64,000 bases of DNA from Bradyrhizobium sp. 139. Its GTDB lineage: Bacteria; Pseudomonadota; Alphaproteobacteria; Rhizobiales; Xanthobacteraceae. Shown piece after piece: positions 8,783 through 17,739 of this stretch. The notes under the pieces were generated by a model. The model had not been told where the DNA came from and did not search any database. It was given only the letters and a program-made list of their open reading frames with translations. Numbering within the stretch: the first letter of the stretch is position 1; each line of letters starts with the position of its first letter. The stretch lies in the NCBI RefSeq assembly GCF_023074175.1, contig NZ_JADPKS010000084.1, positions 1 to 64,000 on the forward strand. Reading direction: 5' to 3'. Both the position numbers and the translations under genes were made by a program.

Positions 8783-9349
8783 TCATAACCCAAGCGCGAT
8801 CTCGGCCCATTTCAACATGCGGTCGCTATTAAGGAACGCCAGCACCGCCGGCTCCAGCGACGCGGGCGCGCCCGGTCCAACTAAAGCCGTTGCGGCCACC
8901 ATGTCGCAGCGCTGATTGAAGGCGAGTGAGAGCGCGGCGTTGCGATTCCCCTCGACGCGATAGGCCCGGCTGCGGCCGCGCATCGGACCGACGATGATCT
9001 CTCGGCCGGCACCGATCGGCGTTGCCTTGCCAATCAGCGCCAGGTCGCCCATTTGCTCGAGGTCGCCATCGTCGGCGACGCCGGTGGCGCAATTGCAAAA
9101 GCCGAGCTTGGCGCGAACGTAGAGCTGGATCTCGCCGCCGCAATCGTCAGCCTTGCAGCGGAACGCCTTTCCTTTCCCCCAGGGATCTGCGCCGAAAGGC
9201 CAGTCGGTTTCCGTCCACACCGGGCGGACCTCGCCGGATGCCGCTGTTGCGGGTGCCAGTTCGCCGGATCGCAATATCCAGACCGCAGCGGCTGCGCAGA
9301 GCAGTGCGGTGGCTGCGCTGATTGCAACGAATTTGCTTGTCAAGCGCAT
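8783..9349 (-). CDS. Membrane-anchored or exported hypothetical protein
   Basis: A 188-residue product. The N-terminus (residues 6-25, VAISAATALLCAAAAVWIL) is a signal anchor or signal peptide. The mature part contains four cysteines in CKADDCGGE and GFCNCATG, which may form disulfides. ATG 9349 is preferred over the upstream 9430 frame start because it directly precedes the hydrophobic segment. It lies 22 bp after the stop of the TPR gene on the same strand, so the two probably form an operon. No family is recognised. Confidence 0.72.
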   Translation of the reverse strand: MRLTSKFVAISAATALLCAAAAVWILRSGELAPATAASGEVRPVWTETDWPFGADPWGKGKAFRCKADDCGGEIQLYVRAKLGFCNCATGVADDGDLEQMGDLALIGKATPIGAGREIIVGPMRGRSRAYRVEGNRNAALSLAFNQRCDMVAATALVGPGAPASLEPAVLAFLNSDRMLKWAEIALGL

Positions 9350-9371
9350 GGATATTGCCGCGGCACTTTTG

Positions 9372-10973
9372 CTAATTCTGAGCCATGAACTTTCGCGCGG
9401 CCGCGAGATCCTCCCGCGAGGAGTCGCCATTGCGCGCCATGTCGACGACTTTCGCGTAGTACTGGCGTGCCTTCACGGCATCACCCGCTTTCTCGGCGGC
9501 GTGAGCGGCGCCGATCGTCGCGCCAAAGCGGTTCGGCTCCTTACGCATTGTGCTTTCGAACGCGGCCAACGCCTCCGTCGCCATGCCGCGCTCGAGCAGC
9601 ATGGTCCCGTAAAGCTCGCGCGCGGGGGCAAGCGGTCCCGGCGTCACGATGGATTTTTCGGTCTTGTCTTCCGCATCGGCGGCAAGGCGCATCGCTTCCA
9701 ACGCCTCGGCCTGTTTTCCCTGGGCGTTGAGCTGCCAGGCTGTGGCGACCTGCCGCTGAATGTCGACGATTTCGGTCCAATAGGTGTCCTTGTCCTGCTG
9801 CAGCTTGTCCCGTAACTCCGCCAGCTTGGCGATGTCCGCCGTTGCTGCGTCTGCATTGCCGGAGCGCGCGGCGCCGAGGGCGCGGGCGAAATAGGTGATG
9901 GCATCAACATAGGCAAACCGGCTCGGCTCGACCTTCAGCGCGGCGGCGCCCTGCCAATCACCGCGCTCGACCATATAGCGCGCCTGGCTGGCCGCTATGG
10001 CGTAGGGACCGGCGCGGACAGCGGGCGCATAGCCCGTGGTCGCAACCATGTCCGCGATGACGTCGTTGGCTCGGCTGTCCTGCGCGAGCTGGAGCAGGGC
10101 GTAGACCATATAGTCGTCGGCATGCAGTTGCTCGCTCGGGTCCTTGCCCTCCTTGGCAGCCTTGGCGGAACGGCTATTGGCGTCGACGGATTCGTTCCAG
10201 TAGCCGACGCGCGTGAAGATGTGCGACGGCATATGCAAGGCGTGCGGTGCCGCCGGCGCGATCTCGGAATAGCGCTTGGCAGCCTCGAGTCCTTGCTCTG
10301 CGATCGCCGGATAGTCATAGAGGTGGATCAGGTAATGCGCGACGCCGGGATGCCGCGGCTGGCGCTTGAAGATCGGCTCCAAGATGGCAGCGCCCTTGAG
10401 CTGGTTGGCATAGGTCTTGTCGTTTGGTGACGCCGTGACATTCAGCGTGATGGCGTAGGCGATCTGCGCCTCGTCATCATCGGGATAGCGCGCGGCGACG
10501 GCTTCGGTTGCCTTGAGATAGGCCTGCGCGCGTTGACCAAACGTCGTCTTTTCGTCGCCCGAATAGAAGGCCAGCAGCGCGTCGATATAGTCGCGTTCGC
10601 GTTCGCTCTTGGCGCCGAGTGCCTTGGCCTTCTGCAGAGCGCCGAGGCCCTCGGTGAGGTTTTCCTTCGGCGCGGGAAAATGCGGATTGTAGAGCAGACT
10701 CAGGGCAATGCCCCAATAGGCGATCGCGCATTCCGGATCGGCCTGCAACGTCTCCTCGAAAATCTCCTTCGCGGGCCGGTACCAGAACGAGTGCTGATAG
10801 CGCATCCCGCGGTCAAAGCGGCGCTGAGCCACCTCGTTGCAGGAGGTCTGGAAGTGAACCTTGCCAAATTGCTCGTCGGTCCCGTCCTGCGCGTGTGCGC
10901 TACGCGTGGCGGAGATCGAGCCCAGGGTAGCGAGGGTGAGAAGAGAGACGGTTCTCAAGGCGAGCGCGCGCAT
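9372..10973 (-). CDS. Exported tetratricopeptide-repeat protein
   Basis: A 533-residue protein with a signal peptide (residues 1-28, ending in SAHA) and TPR motifs spread along the chain. Examples are RFDRGMRYQHSFWYRPAKEIFEETLQADPECAIAYWGIAL near residue 50 and repeats near residues 430-520. An HMPSHIFTRVG motif near residue 246 is typical of a family of bacterial TPR proteins annotated as hypothetical. It probably acts as a periplasmic scaffold. It starts the two-gene minus-strand unit with the following exported protein. Confidence 0.85.
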   Translation of the reverse strand: MRALALRTVSLLTLATLGSISATRSAHAQDGTDEQFGKVHFQTSCNEVAQRRFDRGMRYQHSFWYRPAKEIFEETLQADPECAIAYWGIALSLLYNPHFPAPKENLTEGLGALQKAKALGAKSERERDYIDALLAFYSGDEKTTFGQRAQAYLKATEAVAARYPDDDEAQIAYAITLNVTASPNDKTYANQLKGAAILEPIFKRQPRHPGVAHYLIHLYDYPAIAEQGLEAAKRYSEIAPAAPHALHMPSHIFTRVGYWNESVDANSRSAKAAKEGKDPSEQLHADDYMVYALLQLAQDSRANDVIADMVATTGYAPAVRAGPYAIAASQARYMVERGDWQGAAALKVEPSRFAYVDAITYFARALGAARSGNADAATADIAKLAELRDKLQQDKDTYWTEIVDIQRQVATAWQLNAQGKQAEALEAMRLAADAEDKTEKSIVTPGPLAPARELYGTMLLERGMATEALAAFESTMRKEPNRFGATIGAAHAAEKAGDAVKARQYYAKVVDMARNGDSSREDLAAARKFMAQN

Positions 10974-11370
10974 CGGCCCCTCCGTTTCTGTCCAGAAAGA
11001 ATTTACTCAGATGGCGCCGATAAAGGCCGGGGCGCCGAAATTCGTAGTGCTGAAATTGGCGGTGGCAATTGCGTTGTTGGAAGGATTCGCCCATTCGCAA
11101 TGCGAGTCAATACGAGCGGGTGGATTTTGCGTTAGGGAAGCACGCCTGTCAGGCTCCATCCGCCCGTGCGCGAAATCGTAAGGCGGATAGCGAAGCGTAG
11201 TCCGCCATTACAGGGGCCGATCTGCCGCCGGGCGGGCACCGATCAGGCCGTGCGGGGGCGTTGCCGGTCGTTGGCCGGCTCGACCTGTGCGTAATGGTCG
11301 GGAAGATTGTGTTCGAGCTCATGAGGTATCGATCCTGATCGCGTAACGACGGTGCGTCGTAAGATGCAGG
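10974..11370. other. Non-coding interval upstream of the TPR gene
   Basis: About 0.4 kb. It must hold the TPR promoter on the minus strand; I see no clear -35/-10 pair, repeat or RNA gene. Confidence 0.4.
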
Positions 11371-11394
11371 AGGAGGGGGCTTATGCCCCCTCCT
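11371..11394 (-). terminator. 10-bp perfect hairpin spanning the stop codon of the 47-residue ORF
   Basis: AGGAGGGGGC and GCCCCCTCCT flank a TTAT loop; the loop contains the TAA stop of the small ORF. The U tract that follows on the minus strand is weak, so this may be an RNA-stabilising 3' hairpin rather than a strong terminator. Confidence 0.55.
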
Positions 11395-11524
11395 CGGCTG
11401 CGAGCGCTTCGTTGCGTTGGCGGATGAGTTCGGCCAGTTCGACTTCGAGCGCTTTGCGCTCGGCCGGCGTGAACACGCATTCGCGCAGCTCGGAGCGCAA
11501 TTCTTCAATGGTGTCGACGGTCAT
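11381..11524 (-). CDS. 47-residue charged helical protein
   Basis: A small ORF encodes a 47-residue acidic/basic amphipathic protein beginning MTVDTIEELRSELREC and ending in LAAEEGA. Its residues are almost all helix formers with a coiled-coil-like spacing of leucines. It follows the DUF736 gene on the same strand with a 63-bp gap, so they are probably cotranscribed. The downstream hairpin overlaps its stop codon. No function is known. Confidence 0.6.
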   Translation of the reverse strand: MTVDTIEELRSELRECVFTPAERKALEVELAELIRQRNEALAAEEGA

Positions 11525-11550
11525 GATCGCATCTCCGGTGGAAGGGGAGC

Positions 11551-11573
11551 GGGCCCCGCCTTGCGGCGGAGCC
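11551..11573 (-). terminator. Hairpin after DUF736 gene 1
   Basis: On the minus strand GGCTCCGCC pairs with GGCGGGGCC around a short loop, with one G-U type pair. The second DUF736 gene has the equivalent hairpin (23631-23652) at the same place. There is no U run, so a weak terminator or mRNA-stabilising element is likely. Confidence 0.5.
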
Positions 11574-11587
11574 GACTTCCTGGAGCT

Positions 11588-11899
11588 TCAGTCGCGGTTC
11601 GGCCGGGACCAGATCAGTTGGAGGCCTTCCGCACCTTCGACCTCGATCAGTGTGGCGTAGATCGGAGCCGGGAAGCTCGGATCGTCCAGCTTGACGGAGA
11701 GGTAGTCGCGCTCAGTGTCCTTGGCGGTCTTCTGCCAGGCCGCGCCCAACTCGACGTTGCCGGAGTAGATGCGGAAGTGCGGTCCCTTGTCGGAAGGGGT
11801 GTCGACGCGGATCAGCTTGGCTTTGACGTTGAGGTTGAGCGTCTTGATCGCGCCGGAGAAGCCATTGCCCGTGGAGGCGAAGGTGCCGATGGTAGCCAT
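11588..11899 (-). CDS. DUF736 family protein (copy 1)
   Basis: A 103-residue DUF736 protein. It shows the family pattern: MATIGTF at the start, central KGPHFRIYSG, AWQKTAKDTERDYLSVKLDDPSFPAPIYATL, and a C-terminal IWSRPNRD. DUF736 proteins are small beta-rich proteins common on alphaproteobacterial conjugative plasmids, and their role is unknown. ATG 11899 begins the conserved domain; the longer frame reads through the leader. The gene has a long structured leader that resembles that of copy 2 at 23.7 kb; the two proteins are clear paralogues. Confidence 0.9.
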   Translation of the reverse strand: MATIGTFASTGNGFSGAIKTLNLNVKAKLIRVDTPSDKGPHFRIYSGNVELGAAWQKTAKDTERDYLSVKLDDPSFPAPIYATLIEVEGAEGLQLIWSRPNRD

Positions 11900-12100
11900 T
11901 GTCTCATTCCTTGGTTTTCTCGGGCCGCGCCTATCGCGACCTCGATGGCGGTCGTGAGACCGGAGGCGATCGACCTGCACCCAAAGGGCCGAAATGAAGT
12001 GGAGGGCGGCCGGGAGCGACTTTCTTGGACCGCGAGGAATGGTGCGCAGCGCCAGGGGAAGAAAGTCGAGGACGGACGTTGCAGGGACAAGATCGAGAGC
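11900..12100 (-). promoter_or_regulatory. Structured leader of DUF736 gene 1
   Basis: A GC-rich non-coding leader. It holds a perfect 10-bp inverted repeat (12017-12026 with 12059-12068) around a 32-nt loop. It also has a GAGGGCGGC-type motif at 11987-12011 and a hairpin-prone segment just before the start. The same order of elements recurs upstream of DUF736 copy 2. No ORF here is credible. Confidence 0.6.
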
Positions 12101-12602
12101 CCGCGAAGCGGGATCGGCCTTCGGTCAGACCAGCTTTTATCGAGGACGCTGATGGGTGCGCACGTCGCGAAAACACATGGAATGAAAACAGGCGGCCCTA
12201 ATCCGTTCAGCCATTCGGCAACGGGCGTGGCAGCAAAATGCGGCTCACCTTAAGTGTGCCACCTGGACGGCGCGTCATCACCCGCAATGGAGATCGTCGC
12301 TGTCAGCAACGTCGGCGCACCTTTCGAACTCGCGATCGCAAGATCGATAACGAGGCTGGCAACGTACTCGCCATGTGGACCAACCCTGCCCTCCGCATCC
12401 ATGCGACCGAACGCCCCCGAGGCGTAAAACAGATGCTAGCGTCGCTGGGCATGCCGGCCTCCGCGTCCGGGATGATTCCGCCGGCACGCGCGATGGAACG
12501 AAGCTGGGCGTTGGGGTTGCCACGCCACATCGTCGGAGAGGGTTGTGAGCACAATCGGCCTCTGCAGCAATCCGGCTGCCGGGCTCGATTTCAACTCGAA
12601 CG
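12101..12602. other. Interval between DUF736 leader and zinc-ribbon gene
   Basis: About 0.5 kb. Several overlapping frames exist, none with a recognisable domain or a convincing start. I see no clear regulatory element. Confidence 0.4.
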
Positions 12603-12785
12603 TTATTTGGCCGGCGGTCGCAGCGGGCTTTCCGCCCACTTCCGGGCGGCGGGATCGCGCAGCGGATCGTCCTCGCAGACCAGGCAGACGTAGCGCGGCC
12701 GGCCGGGCGCGACGTCGTCCGGCACGGCCGTCATCGGCTTACCGCACTTCGGGCACAGCTTCCGGATGAGGTAGAGCGGAGTCAT
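12603..12785 (-). CDS. Small zinc-ribbon protein
   Basis: A 60-residue protein with two CxxC knuckles: CPKCGKPM near residue 11 and CLVCEDD near residue 34. These would bind one zinc ion. The C-terminal RDPAARKWAESPLRPP tail is typical of a small family found in rhizobial genomes. It has its own promoter region and no close partner. Confidence 0.75.
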   Translation of the reverse strand: MTPLYLIRKLCPKCGKPMTAVPDDVAPGRPRYVCLVCEDDPLRDPAARKWAESPLRPPAK

Positions 12786-12934
12786 GGTTTTTGCCTGCCG
12801 GGATCCAGCTTAGTTCCCCGTGCGTCGCCAGCACAAGTCAATCGACGAAAATTGTCCGCATGCACCAGGCCGCTTGACGCGGAGCGCGTCTCACGTTGAA
12901 ATCCGATTTTCAGTGATGTTGCGGGGGTGGCGTC

Positions 12935-13135
12935 GTGGAAGACTTTTATAGGGGCTATGCACAGCGGGCGCGCGATCTGGCGGAGTACGCTGACCCGTTC
13001 ACCAAGCGGCGGCTACTCGACCTAGCCCAGCGATACGATCTCAAGAGCAAACCGGGAGCCCCGGGCGGCCGGACTCTCCCGCCGCCGCGCGCGACGCCAC
13101 CGACGGTGCTGTTTTCCGGCTCCGGGGAAGCTTAA
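12935..13135 (+). CDS. 66-residue hypothetical protein
   Basis: A GTG-started ORF with a helical N-terminal half (YRGYAQRARDLAEYADPFTKRRLLDLAQRYD) and a proline-rich disordered tail. Small proteins of this pattern are frequent in Bradyrhizobium genomes. Function unknown. Confidence 0.55.
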   Translation: MEDFYRGYAQRARDLAEYADPFTKRRLLDLAQRYDLKSKPGAPGGRTLPPPRATPPTVLFSGSGEA

Positions 13136-13262
13136 GAGTAGTCGGAGCGCGGCCCGGTCGTCGGTTTCTACGTTTTCATCGACCGGTCCGGTGTCGGCCG
13201 CCCGCGGTCGCGGTGCCCGCTAACCCCTACTGCACTGAACCGCGCACGCGCGCCGAGAAGAG

Positions 13263-13682
13263 TCATCGCCTGCGCCGCGCGATCTCATCAGCGATCATGC
13301 CCTCCGCCCGCACCAGCCGCTCATGCAGGGTCTCGAACATATCGAGGATGTCATCATTGGGTTCATTCTTGCCCTGCTCGATGGCTTCGGCGACGAGCTC
13401 ATCGAGGGGCGTCTCCTTCAATTGATCTTTCTCCAGAAGATCCTCAAAAAGGCTATCGCTGGTCGGCTGCGGTTGGATGCGTCCGTCGGAATTGCACCAG
13501 ACGGTGAAAGTCTGTTGTCCCAGAACGGCGTGCTCGACCATCTCCGCATCCAACGGAATCAGCGTCCCCCAGGCCTCGCCCGCCTCGTCCGCGAACCCCG
13601 CCACGTAGATCCGTTGCTCCGCGGCGCCTTCATCACGAGGCTGGAAAAACGGCGTGAGGGTGATTGGAGGGTGTTTTACCAT
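13263..13682 (-). CDS. 139-residue hypothetical protein downstream of repC
   Basis: The product starts MVKHPPITLTPFFQPRD and has a predicted beta-rich front followed by an acidic helical tail (FEDLLEKDQLKETPLDELVAEAIEQGK) and a basic C-terminus. The ATG at 13682 is preferred over the frame start at 13751, which overlaps the region just after repC. It is on the repABC strand and could be transcribed from the rep operon. No family recognised. Confidence 0.65.
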   Translation of the reverse strand: MVKHPPITLTPFFQPRDEGAAEQRIYVAGFADEAGEAWGTLIPLDAEMVEHAVLGQQTFTVWCNSDGRIQPQPTSDSLFEDLLEKDQLKETPLDELVAEAIEQGKNEPNDDILDMFETLHERLVRAEGMIADEIARRRR

Positions 13683-13789
13683 GACGATCTCTCCGAACGG
13701 CTCTGCATCGACACAGCGCAGAAGCCGGGTCAGTGCGGGTATTTCGATCACACGAACAAGGCAAGGTCTGGGAACGGCGCCTCATCGCC

Positions 13790-15022
13790 TCACGCCCGCT
13801 GTTTGTCTCGCCGGCGAGAATTGATCTGCGCCATCAGGATCGGGCCAAGCGAAAATTCGCCGACCTCGGCTTTTCGCGTCAGACCGCGCAGATAACCGCC
13901 GGCGGAATTGATCGCCGTCCCGCGCTGCAGGATACACGCGACGACGACCGCCGCTTGCGTTTCACCCAGGACGGTTTGCGCCTCCTCCCAGGCGCTCGGA
14001 CTGATCCCCAGCATCGATCGTACAACGGCCGCTGTGGCCAGGAAATCGCGCCAGTTCGAAATCCCGCCCTTCGCATAATCGACGATGTCCGGGCATGCAC
14101 TCAGGACCATTCCCAATGGATACGCCCCCTCCCCGACTCGCGATGGTTGAGGCTTTGGCTCAGCTCCCGCCGCCCTGCCTTCTCGAAAGACAGGTTCAAG
14201 ATCAATCAGGGCATCTGGATTTGAATTCTGTATGTGGCGCTCAGAATGGGACTCATTGGCGCTCGGATTCTTGGATTTGATATGTGTTTCCAGAAGATTG
14301 AGCACGTCGTCGGCGAGCTGAGACAACTCGTCGGCGATCGGCTCGAGCTCCTGGCGCGTCGCCGTGCGCGGAATCTGATCGACGATCGCGCGGAAGGCAG
14401 CGTGCACGACCTGCCAATCGGCAGGCCCCTGCCCTCCCCTTCGCGTCGGGACGGCTTCCTCGATGCCAGTTGCAATCATCTTCGCGATGTCGCGCCGGCA
14501 CAGTGTAATCCGCTCACGCACGAGCTTGAGTGCGCGGGCCTCGGCTTCGATATCGGCCGCCAGGCTCTCGAACTCTTCCGAGCGCACGACGAGCGGTGAG
14601 AGATCGAAGCCGAACGCGAGCTCGATTTCGCCAGCATCGTCCTTGCGCGCATATCGCTTGCCGTTCGGACTGTCGCGCCGAACGATCAGGCCTGCATCGA
14701 CCAGCACAGCGAGGTGGCGCCGCAGCGTCGATGCCGGCATGCCGTGCGCTCGCCGAGCGAGCTGATGGTTCGAGGGGAAGACGATCAGATCATCCTCTCC
14801 TGTCAGCGCGGTCTCGGGATGGAAGGTTAGGAGCGCGTTTAGCACCGAGAGCGCGCGCTCCGACACACCGAGGCGCGGCCTTGCCGTGCAGATGGCATGG
14901 AAGATCTTCCATTTGTGCACGATCTTTTCGGGCGGTCGTGCCGTTGCGACAATTTGACTTGCCACATGGGCAAGCGTCAGCGATCGCCGCCCAAAGGGCG
15001 TCGTTGGAGGATGTGACTGCAT
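13790..15022 (-). CDS. repC: RepC replication initiator
   Basis: The 410-residue protein starts with TPFGRRSLTLAHVASQ and continues with IVHKWKIFHAICTARPRLGVSERALSVLNALLTFHPE, the signature of RepC of repABC plasmids. A winged-helix segment follows (FPSNHQLARRAHGMPASTLRRHLAVLVDAGLI). RepC initiates replication at an origin lying inside its own coding sequence in known members. It is separated from repB by a 217-bp gap that encodes the antisense RNA. Expression is expected to be limited by that RNA and by RepA-RepB repression of the operon. Confidence 0.95.
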   Translation of the reverse strand: MQSHPPTTPFGRRSLTLAHVASQIVATARPPEKIVHKWKIFHAICTARPRLGVSERALSVLNALLTFHPETALTGEDDLIVFPSNHQLARRAHGMPASTLRRHLAVLVDAGLIVRRDSPNGKRYARKDDAGEIELAFGFDLSPLVVRSEEFESLAADIEAEARALKLVRERITLCRRDIAKMIATGIEEAVPTRRGGQGPADWQVVHAAFRAIVDQIPRTATRQELEPIADELSQLADDVLNLLETHIKSKNPSANESHSERHIQNSNPDALIDLEPVFREGRAAGAEPKPQPSRVGEGAYPLGMVLSACPDIVDYAKGGISNWRDFLATAAVVRSMLGISPSAWEEAQTVLGETQAAVVVACILQRGTAINSAGGYLRGLTRKAEVGEFSLGPILMAQINSRRRDKQRA

Positions 15023-15110
15023 GTCTTTGCCTTAGTTTGGGCAAAGAAAATCTGCTCGCCGAAACGACGCCAAAAGGCTTGACACCGATTCGCAGAAGTG
15101 TGATTCTTTG

Positions 15111-15169
15111 GGTGCGAATACAAAGAAGGGGCTTCCGGAACGGCGACGTGACGGGGGCCTTTTTCTTTT
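15111..15169 (+). ncRNA. Antisense ctRNA (inc-alpha) in the repB-repC gap
   Basis: On the strand opposite to repABC there is a promoter TTGACA (15079-15084), a 17-bp spacer and GATTCT (15102-15107). About 50 bp later comes a GC-rich stem, GGCTTCCG with CGGGGGCC (allowing G-U pairs), followed by TTTTTCTTTT. This predicts a transcript of about 55-60 nt, the usual size of repABC countertranscribed RNAs that pair with the repC leader and cap copy number. Transcript ends are inferred. Confidence 0.75.
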
Positions 15170-15239
15170 GCCTATGGTTCTCCGACTCGGTTGCGTTGGT
15201 CTTGATCCAGTCGGCTCATTCCGACTGGGCAAGCTGTGT

Positions 15240-16247
15240 TTATGCCGGCGGATCGCCAGCTTTGAATTCGTCGTAAAGGGTCTGCAGCTTCTCTCTGACG
15301 AAGTCGCCGAACTTTGGTGCGACGCGATCGTCGAATGTCAGAGTGAGCCTCTTGCCGACGCGAGAGACTTTGGCAGCATGCGTTCCGTCCTTGGCGGCCC
15401 AATTCTCGGCCCGCGCGCGCAACGTCTTTTTACGCAGGCCTGCGGCAAGGGCCTCGAAGCGCTTGTCGGTGTCCAACGCGTTGAAAGTTGGGGCCTTGAC
15501 GATTTCGAGGGCGCGAGCACGATTGGACTCTTGATCCAGCAGATCGGTGAGTTCCTGCCAACGCACACGGCCGAAGGCTGGCGCCGGCCCGATGGCGTCG
15601 ATAACCGCGACAGGCACCCGGGTCGCGATCGCGATGAGCCGCGAGAGGGCGGCTTTGTCGACGTTCAGCGATGCCATAATTATCTCGCGCGAAAATTTTC
15701 GATCCTCAAGGCGGGCTGCGAAGCGCGCGCGCTCGATAAAGGTGAGATCGGTGCGGCCGCTATTTTCCTGGCCCTGGGCGATGACCAGTTGTTCGTCGGT
15801 GAGGGAGCGAACCACCGCCCTCACCTTTATTCCGAGCTCACGCGCTGCCCTCAGGCGGCGGTGCCCGAATGCTACCTCATAGCGCTCGGTGCCGCCGGGC
15901 TTTGGACGTACAAGGATTGGCACGTTCTGGCCGTGCTGTCGGATGAGCTCGCGGAATGCAGCATTTTGCTCCTCCGTCGCCTCCATGCGGTCCGGCACAA
16001 AGGAATTGTCAATGAGCGCCGGATCGAGGTCGACGATCACCTGCCCTTCGATGAGCTTCTGCTCGATTTCCTCCGCGCGCTTTACCTTCTCCGAGATCCC
16101 GCCAAGTGAGTGCGATATCGCACCTAGCGCGCCAGATTGCTTGATCGTGCGTTCAAGCCCGAGAAGAGGGCGCGCGCGTTGCGGGGCGATCTCATGCGCT
16201 TCTGACGGTTCCGTCACGGGAGCATCAAAATTGATCTTGCGCGCCAT
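15240..16247 (-). CDS. repB: RepB partition protein (repABC)
   Basis: A 335-residue ParB-like protein of the RepB type. The ParB domain spans about residues 75-170 and includes RPKPGGTERYEVAFGHRRLRAARELG and a following QGQENSGRTDLTFIERARFAARLED segment. A helix-turn-helix is near residues 182-200. The C-terminal half is RepB-specific. It starts 2 bp after repA, showing a tight operon. It should bind the GTTGTnnGCnnACAAC sites upstream of repA. Confidence 0.95.
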   Translation of the reverse strand: MARKINFDAPVTEPSEAHEIAPQRARPLLGLERTIKQSGALGAISHSLGGISEKVKRAEEIEQKLIEGQVIVDLDPALIDNSFVPDRMEATEEQNAAFRELIRQHGQNVPILVRPKPGGTERYEVAFGHRRLRAARELGIKVRAVVRSLTDEQLVIAQGQENSGRTDLTFIERARFAARLEDRKFSREIIMASLNVDKAALSRLIAIATRVPVAVIDAIGPAPAFGRVRWQELTDLLDQESNRARALEIVKAPTFNALDTDKRFEALAAGLRKKTLRARAENWAAKDGTHAAKVSRVGKRLTLTFDDRVAPKFGDFVREKLQTLYDEFKAGDPPA

Positions 16248-16249
16248 CG

Positions 16250-17455
16250 TCAGCTCCTGGCCCAGACCTGTTTGATCAGGCCTTCGATCTCTCCGTTCAC
16301 CAGGTCAAGCGCTTCGGTGGCCCGATCATAGGTGCCGCGGGTGAATTGCTGTCGCTCGACCTCGTACAAAGTCTGCTTGGTGAGCCCCGCATCAGCGATC
16401 GCGGTGCTCTTGACCATGGGGTGAGTCAGCACGCGCGAGCCGAAGATCGAGCGCATGAGACCAACCATCGTCGTTTGTGGCCCGTCGCTGGGCTCGTAGC
16501 GAGTGACGAGATAGCGCATCCAATCGTATTGAGTGGCGCCGCCAGCTTTGGCGACGACATCGAGAAGGCTTCCGGTCATGTTGAGGAATTGGGACATCGA
16601 CATCACGTCGAGCATCTGAGGATGCACGGTGATCAGGACTGACGTCGCGGCGCAGAGGGCGGAGAGAGTGAGGAAGCCGAGCTGGGGGGGGCAATCGATC
16701 ACCACGACATCATAGGCATCGCTGACCTGGGCCAGCGCTTCGCCAATTCTGGCGAAAAACATTGAGTCGTCGCTCTGACGAGTCATCAACGCCTTGGGCG
16801 TCTCGTGTTCGAACTCCATGAGTTCAAGCTGCCCCGGAACGATGTGTAGGTTCGGAATGTATGTGCCGCGCACGATCTCCGGCATTTCGCGGCGCTCGGC
16901 ATCATAGCGGATGGCGCCGTAGATCGTCTCGTTCTCGCCTACATCAAGTTCAGGCTGATGTCCGAACAGTGTTGAGAGGCTCGCTTGCGGATCGAGATCG
17001 ATTGCGAGGACGCGGTAGCCGCGGAACGCTAGATACTGCGCGAGGTGCGCGGCCGTCGTGGTTTTGCCGCTGCCGCCTTTGAAGTTCATCACCGAAATGA
17101 CTTGCAGAGCCTCGCCGTCGCGCCTGTGTGGAACGTATCGGCGAACTCCTTTGCCGGCGCTATCCAGCTCGCTTCGCAGCGCGTCAATGTCTTCAACTGA
17201 ATAGCTTCGACGGCTGTTCGGCGGTGCAGGGGGGCCCTTCCCTTCAGAGACCAGTTGCCGAAGATAGCCCTCAGCGATGCCGATAAAGCGCGCGGCTTCC
17301 GCCGATGAGAATCGGCGGATGGTCTTCTCCGCCGCTGGCGGGAAGTCTCGAAGCTGCTGAGCGCGCAACCGTGTCGAAAGCTCCGCCGCGTCGGCATTGA
17401 TCAGCGATCGGAGATCACGCACATTCTCGTCTAGAGACTTGGTTAACGTCGGCAT
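16250..17455 (-). CDS. repA: RepA partition ATPase and repressor (repABC)
   Basis: A 401-residue RepA. An N-terminal helix-turn-helix (about residues 45-80, FSSAEAARFIGIAEGYLRQL) precedes the deviant Walker A motif KGGSGKTT at residues 126-133, with LAIDLDPQASLS and VIDCPPQLG following. RepA drives partition and represses the operon. The ATG at 17455 is favoured over an upstream TTG at 17497. Two direct copies of a parS-like palindrome lie 177 and 269 bp upstream. Confidence 0.95.
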   Translation of the reverse strand: MPTLTKSLDENVRDLRSLINADAAELSTRLRAQQLRDFPPAAEKTIRRFSSAEAARFIGIAEGYLRQLVSEGKGPPAPPNSRRSYSVEDIDALRSELDSAGKGVRRYVPHRRDGEALQVISVMNFKGGSGKTTTAAHLAQYLAFRGYRVLAIDLDPQASLSTLFGHQPELDVGENETIYGAIRYDAERREMPEIVRGTYIPNLHIVPGQLELMEFEHETPKALMTRQSDDSMFFARIGEALAQVSDAYDVVVIDCPPQLGFLTLSALCAATSVLITVHPQMLDVMSMSQFLNMTGSLLDVVAKAGGATQYDWMRYLVTRYEPSDGPQTTMVGLMRSIFGSRVLTHPMVKSTAIADAGLTKQTLYEVERQQFTRGTYDRATEALDLVNGEIEGLIKQVWARS

Positions 17456-17627
17456 TTTAAACTCTGCATCTGCGAAATTTTGAGCAGTTGGCCTCAAAAT
17501 GCGCTGATGGTCAGTAATGCCCGATTCTTCCGAAGCCGCAAGGATTATTGAGTTAACGAGAAGTTAACGGCTGTTCCTCGTCTCGAGGAATTTCTCGCGA
17601 GGTCCCGTCAAAAATGGCCTAAGAGCA
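17456..17627. promoter_or_regulatory. repA promoter region
   Basis: The AT-richer gap before repA. It contains GTTAAC-GAGAA-GTTAAC at 17552-17568, a symmetric pair that could be a RepA operator. No gene is present. Confidence 0.4.
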
Positions 17628-17631
17628 AACA

Positions 17632-17647
17632 GTTGTACGCTGACAAC
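17632..17647. promoter_or_regulatory. repABC parS-like site 1
   Basis: The sequence GTTGTACGCTGACAAC fits the 16-bp RepB site consensus GTTnnnnGCnnnnAAC. An identical copy with the same flanking bases (21-bp repeat) lies 92 bp away in the same orientation. Confidence 0.75.
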
Positions 17648-17723
17648 TTAACATATTGCCAGACTCCGGCTTTCCGGGTGTTGGTTCCCAACAACGCGGG
17701 GTTGGCCCGAGCCGAACCGAACA

Positions 17724-17739
17724 GTTGTACGCTGACAAC
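17724..17739. promoter_or_regulatory. repABC parS-like site 2
   Basis: Identical to the 17632-17647 site, same orientation. Both sit upstream of repA, where RepB binding could seed partition and modulate the operon promoter. Confidence 0.75.

Noticed and set aside
13927..13934. GTATCCTG on the minus strand
   Set aside because: Within repC coding sequence; no inverted repeats or mobilisation genes next to it.
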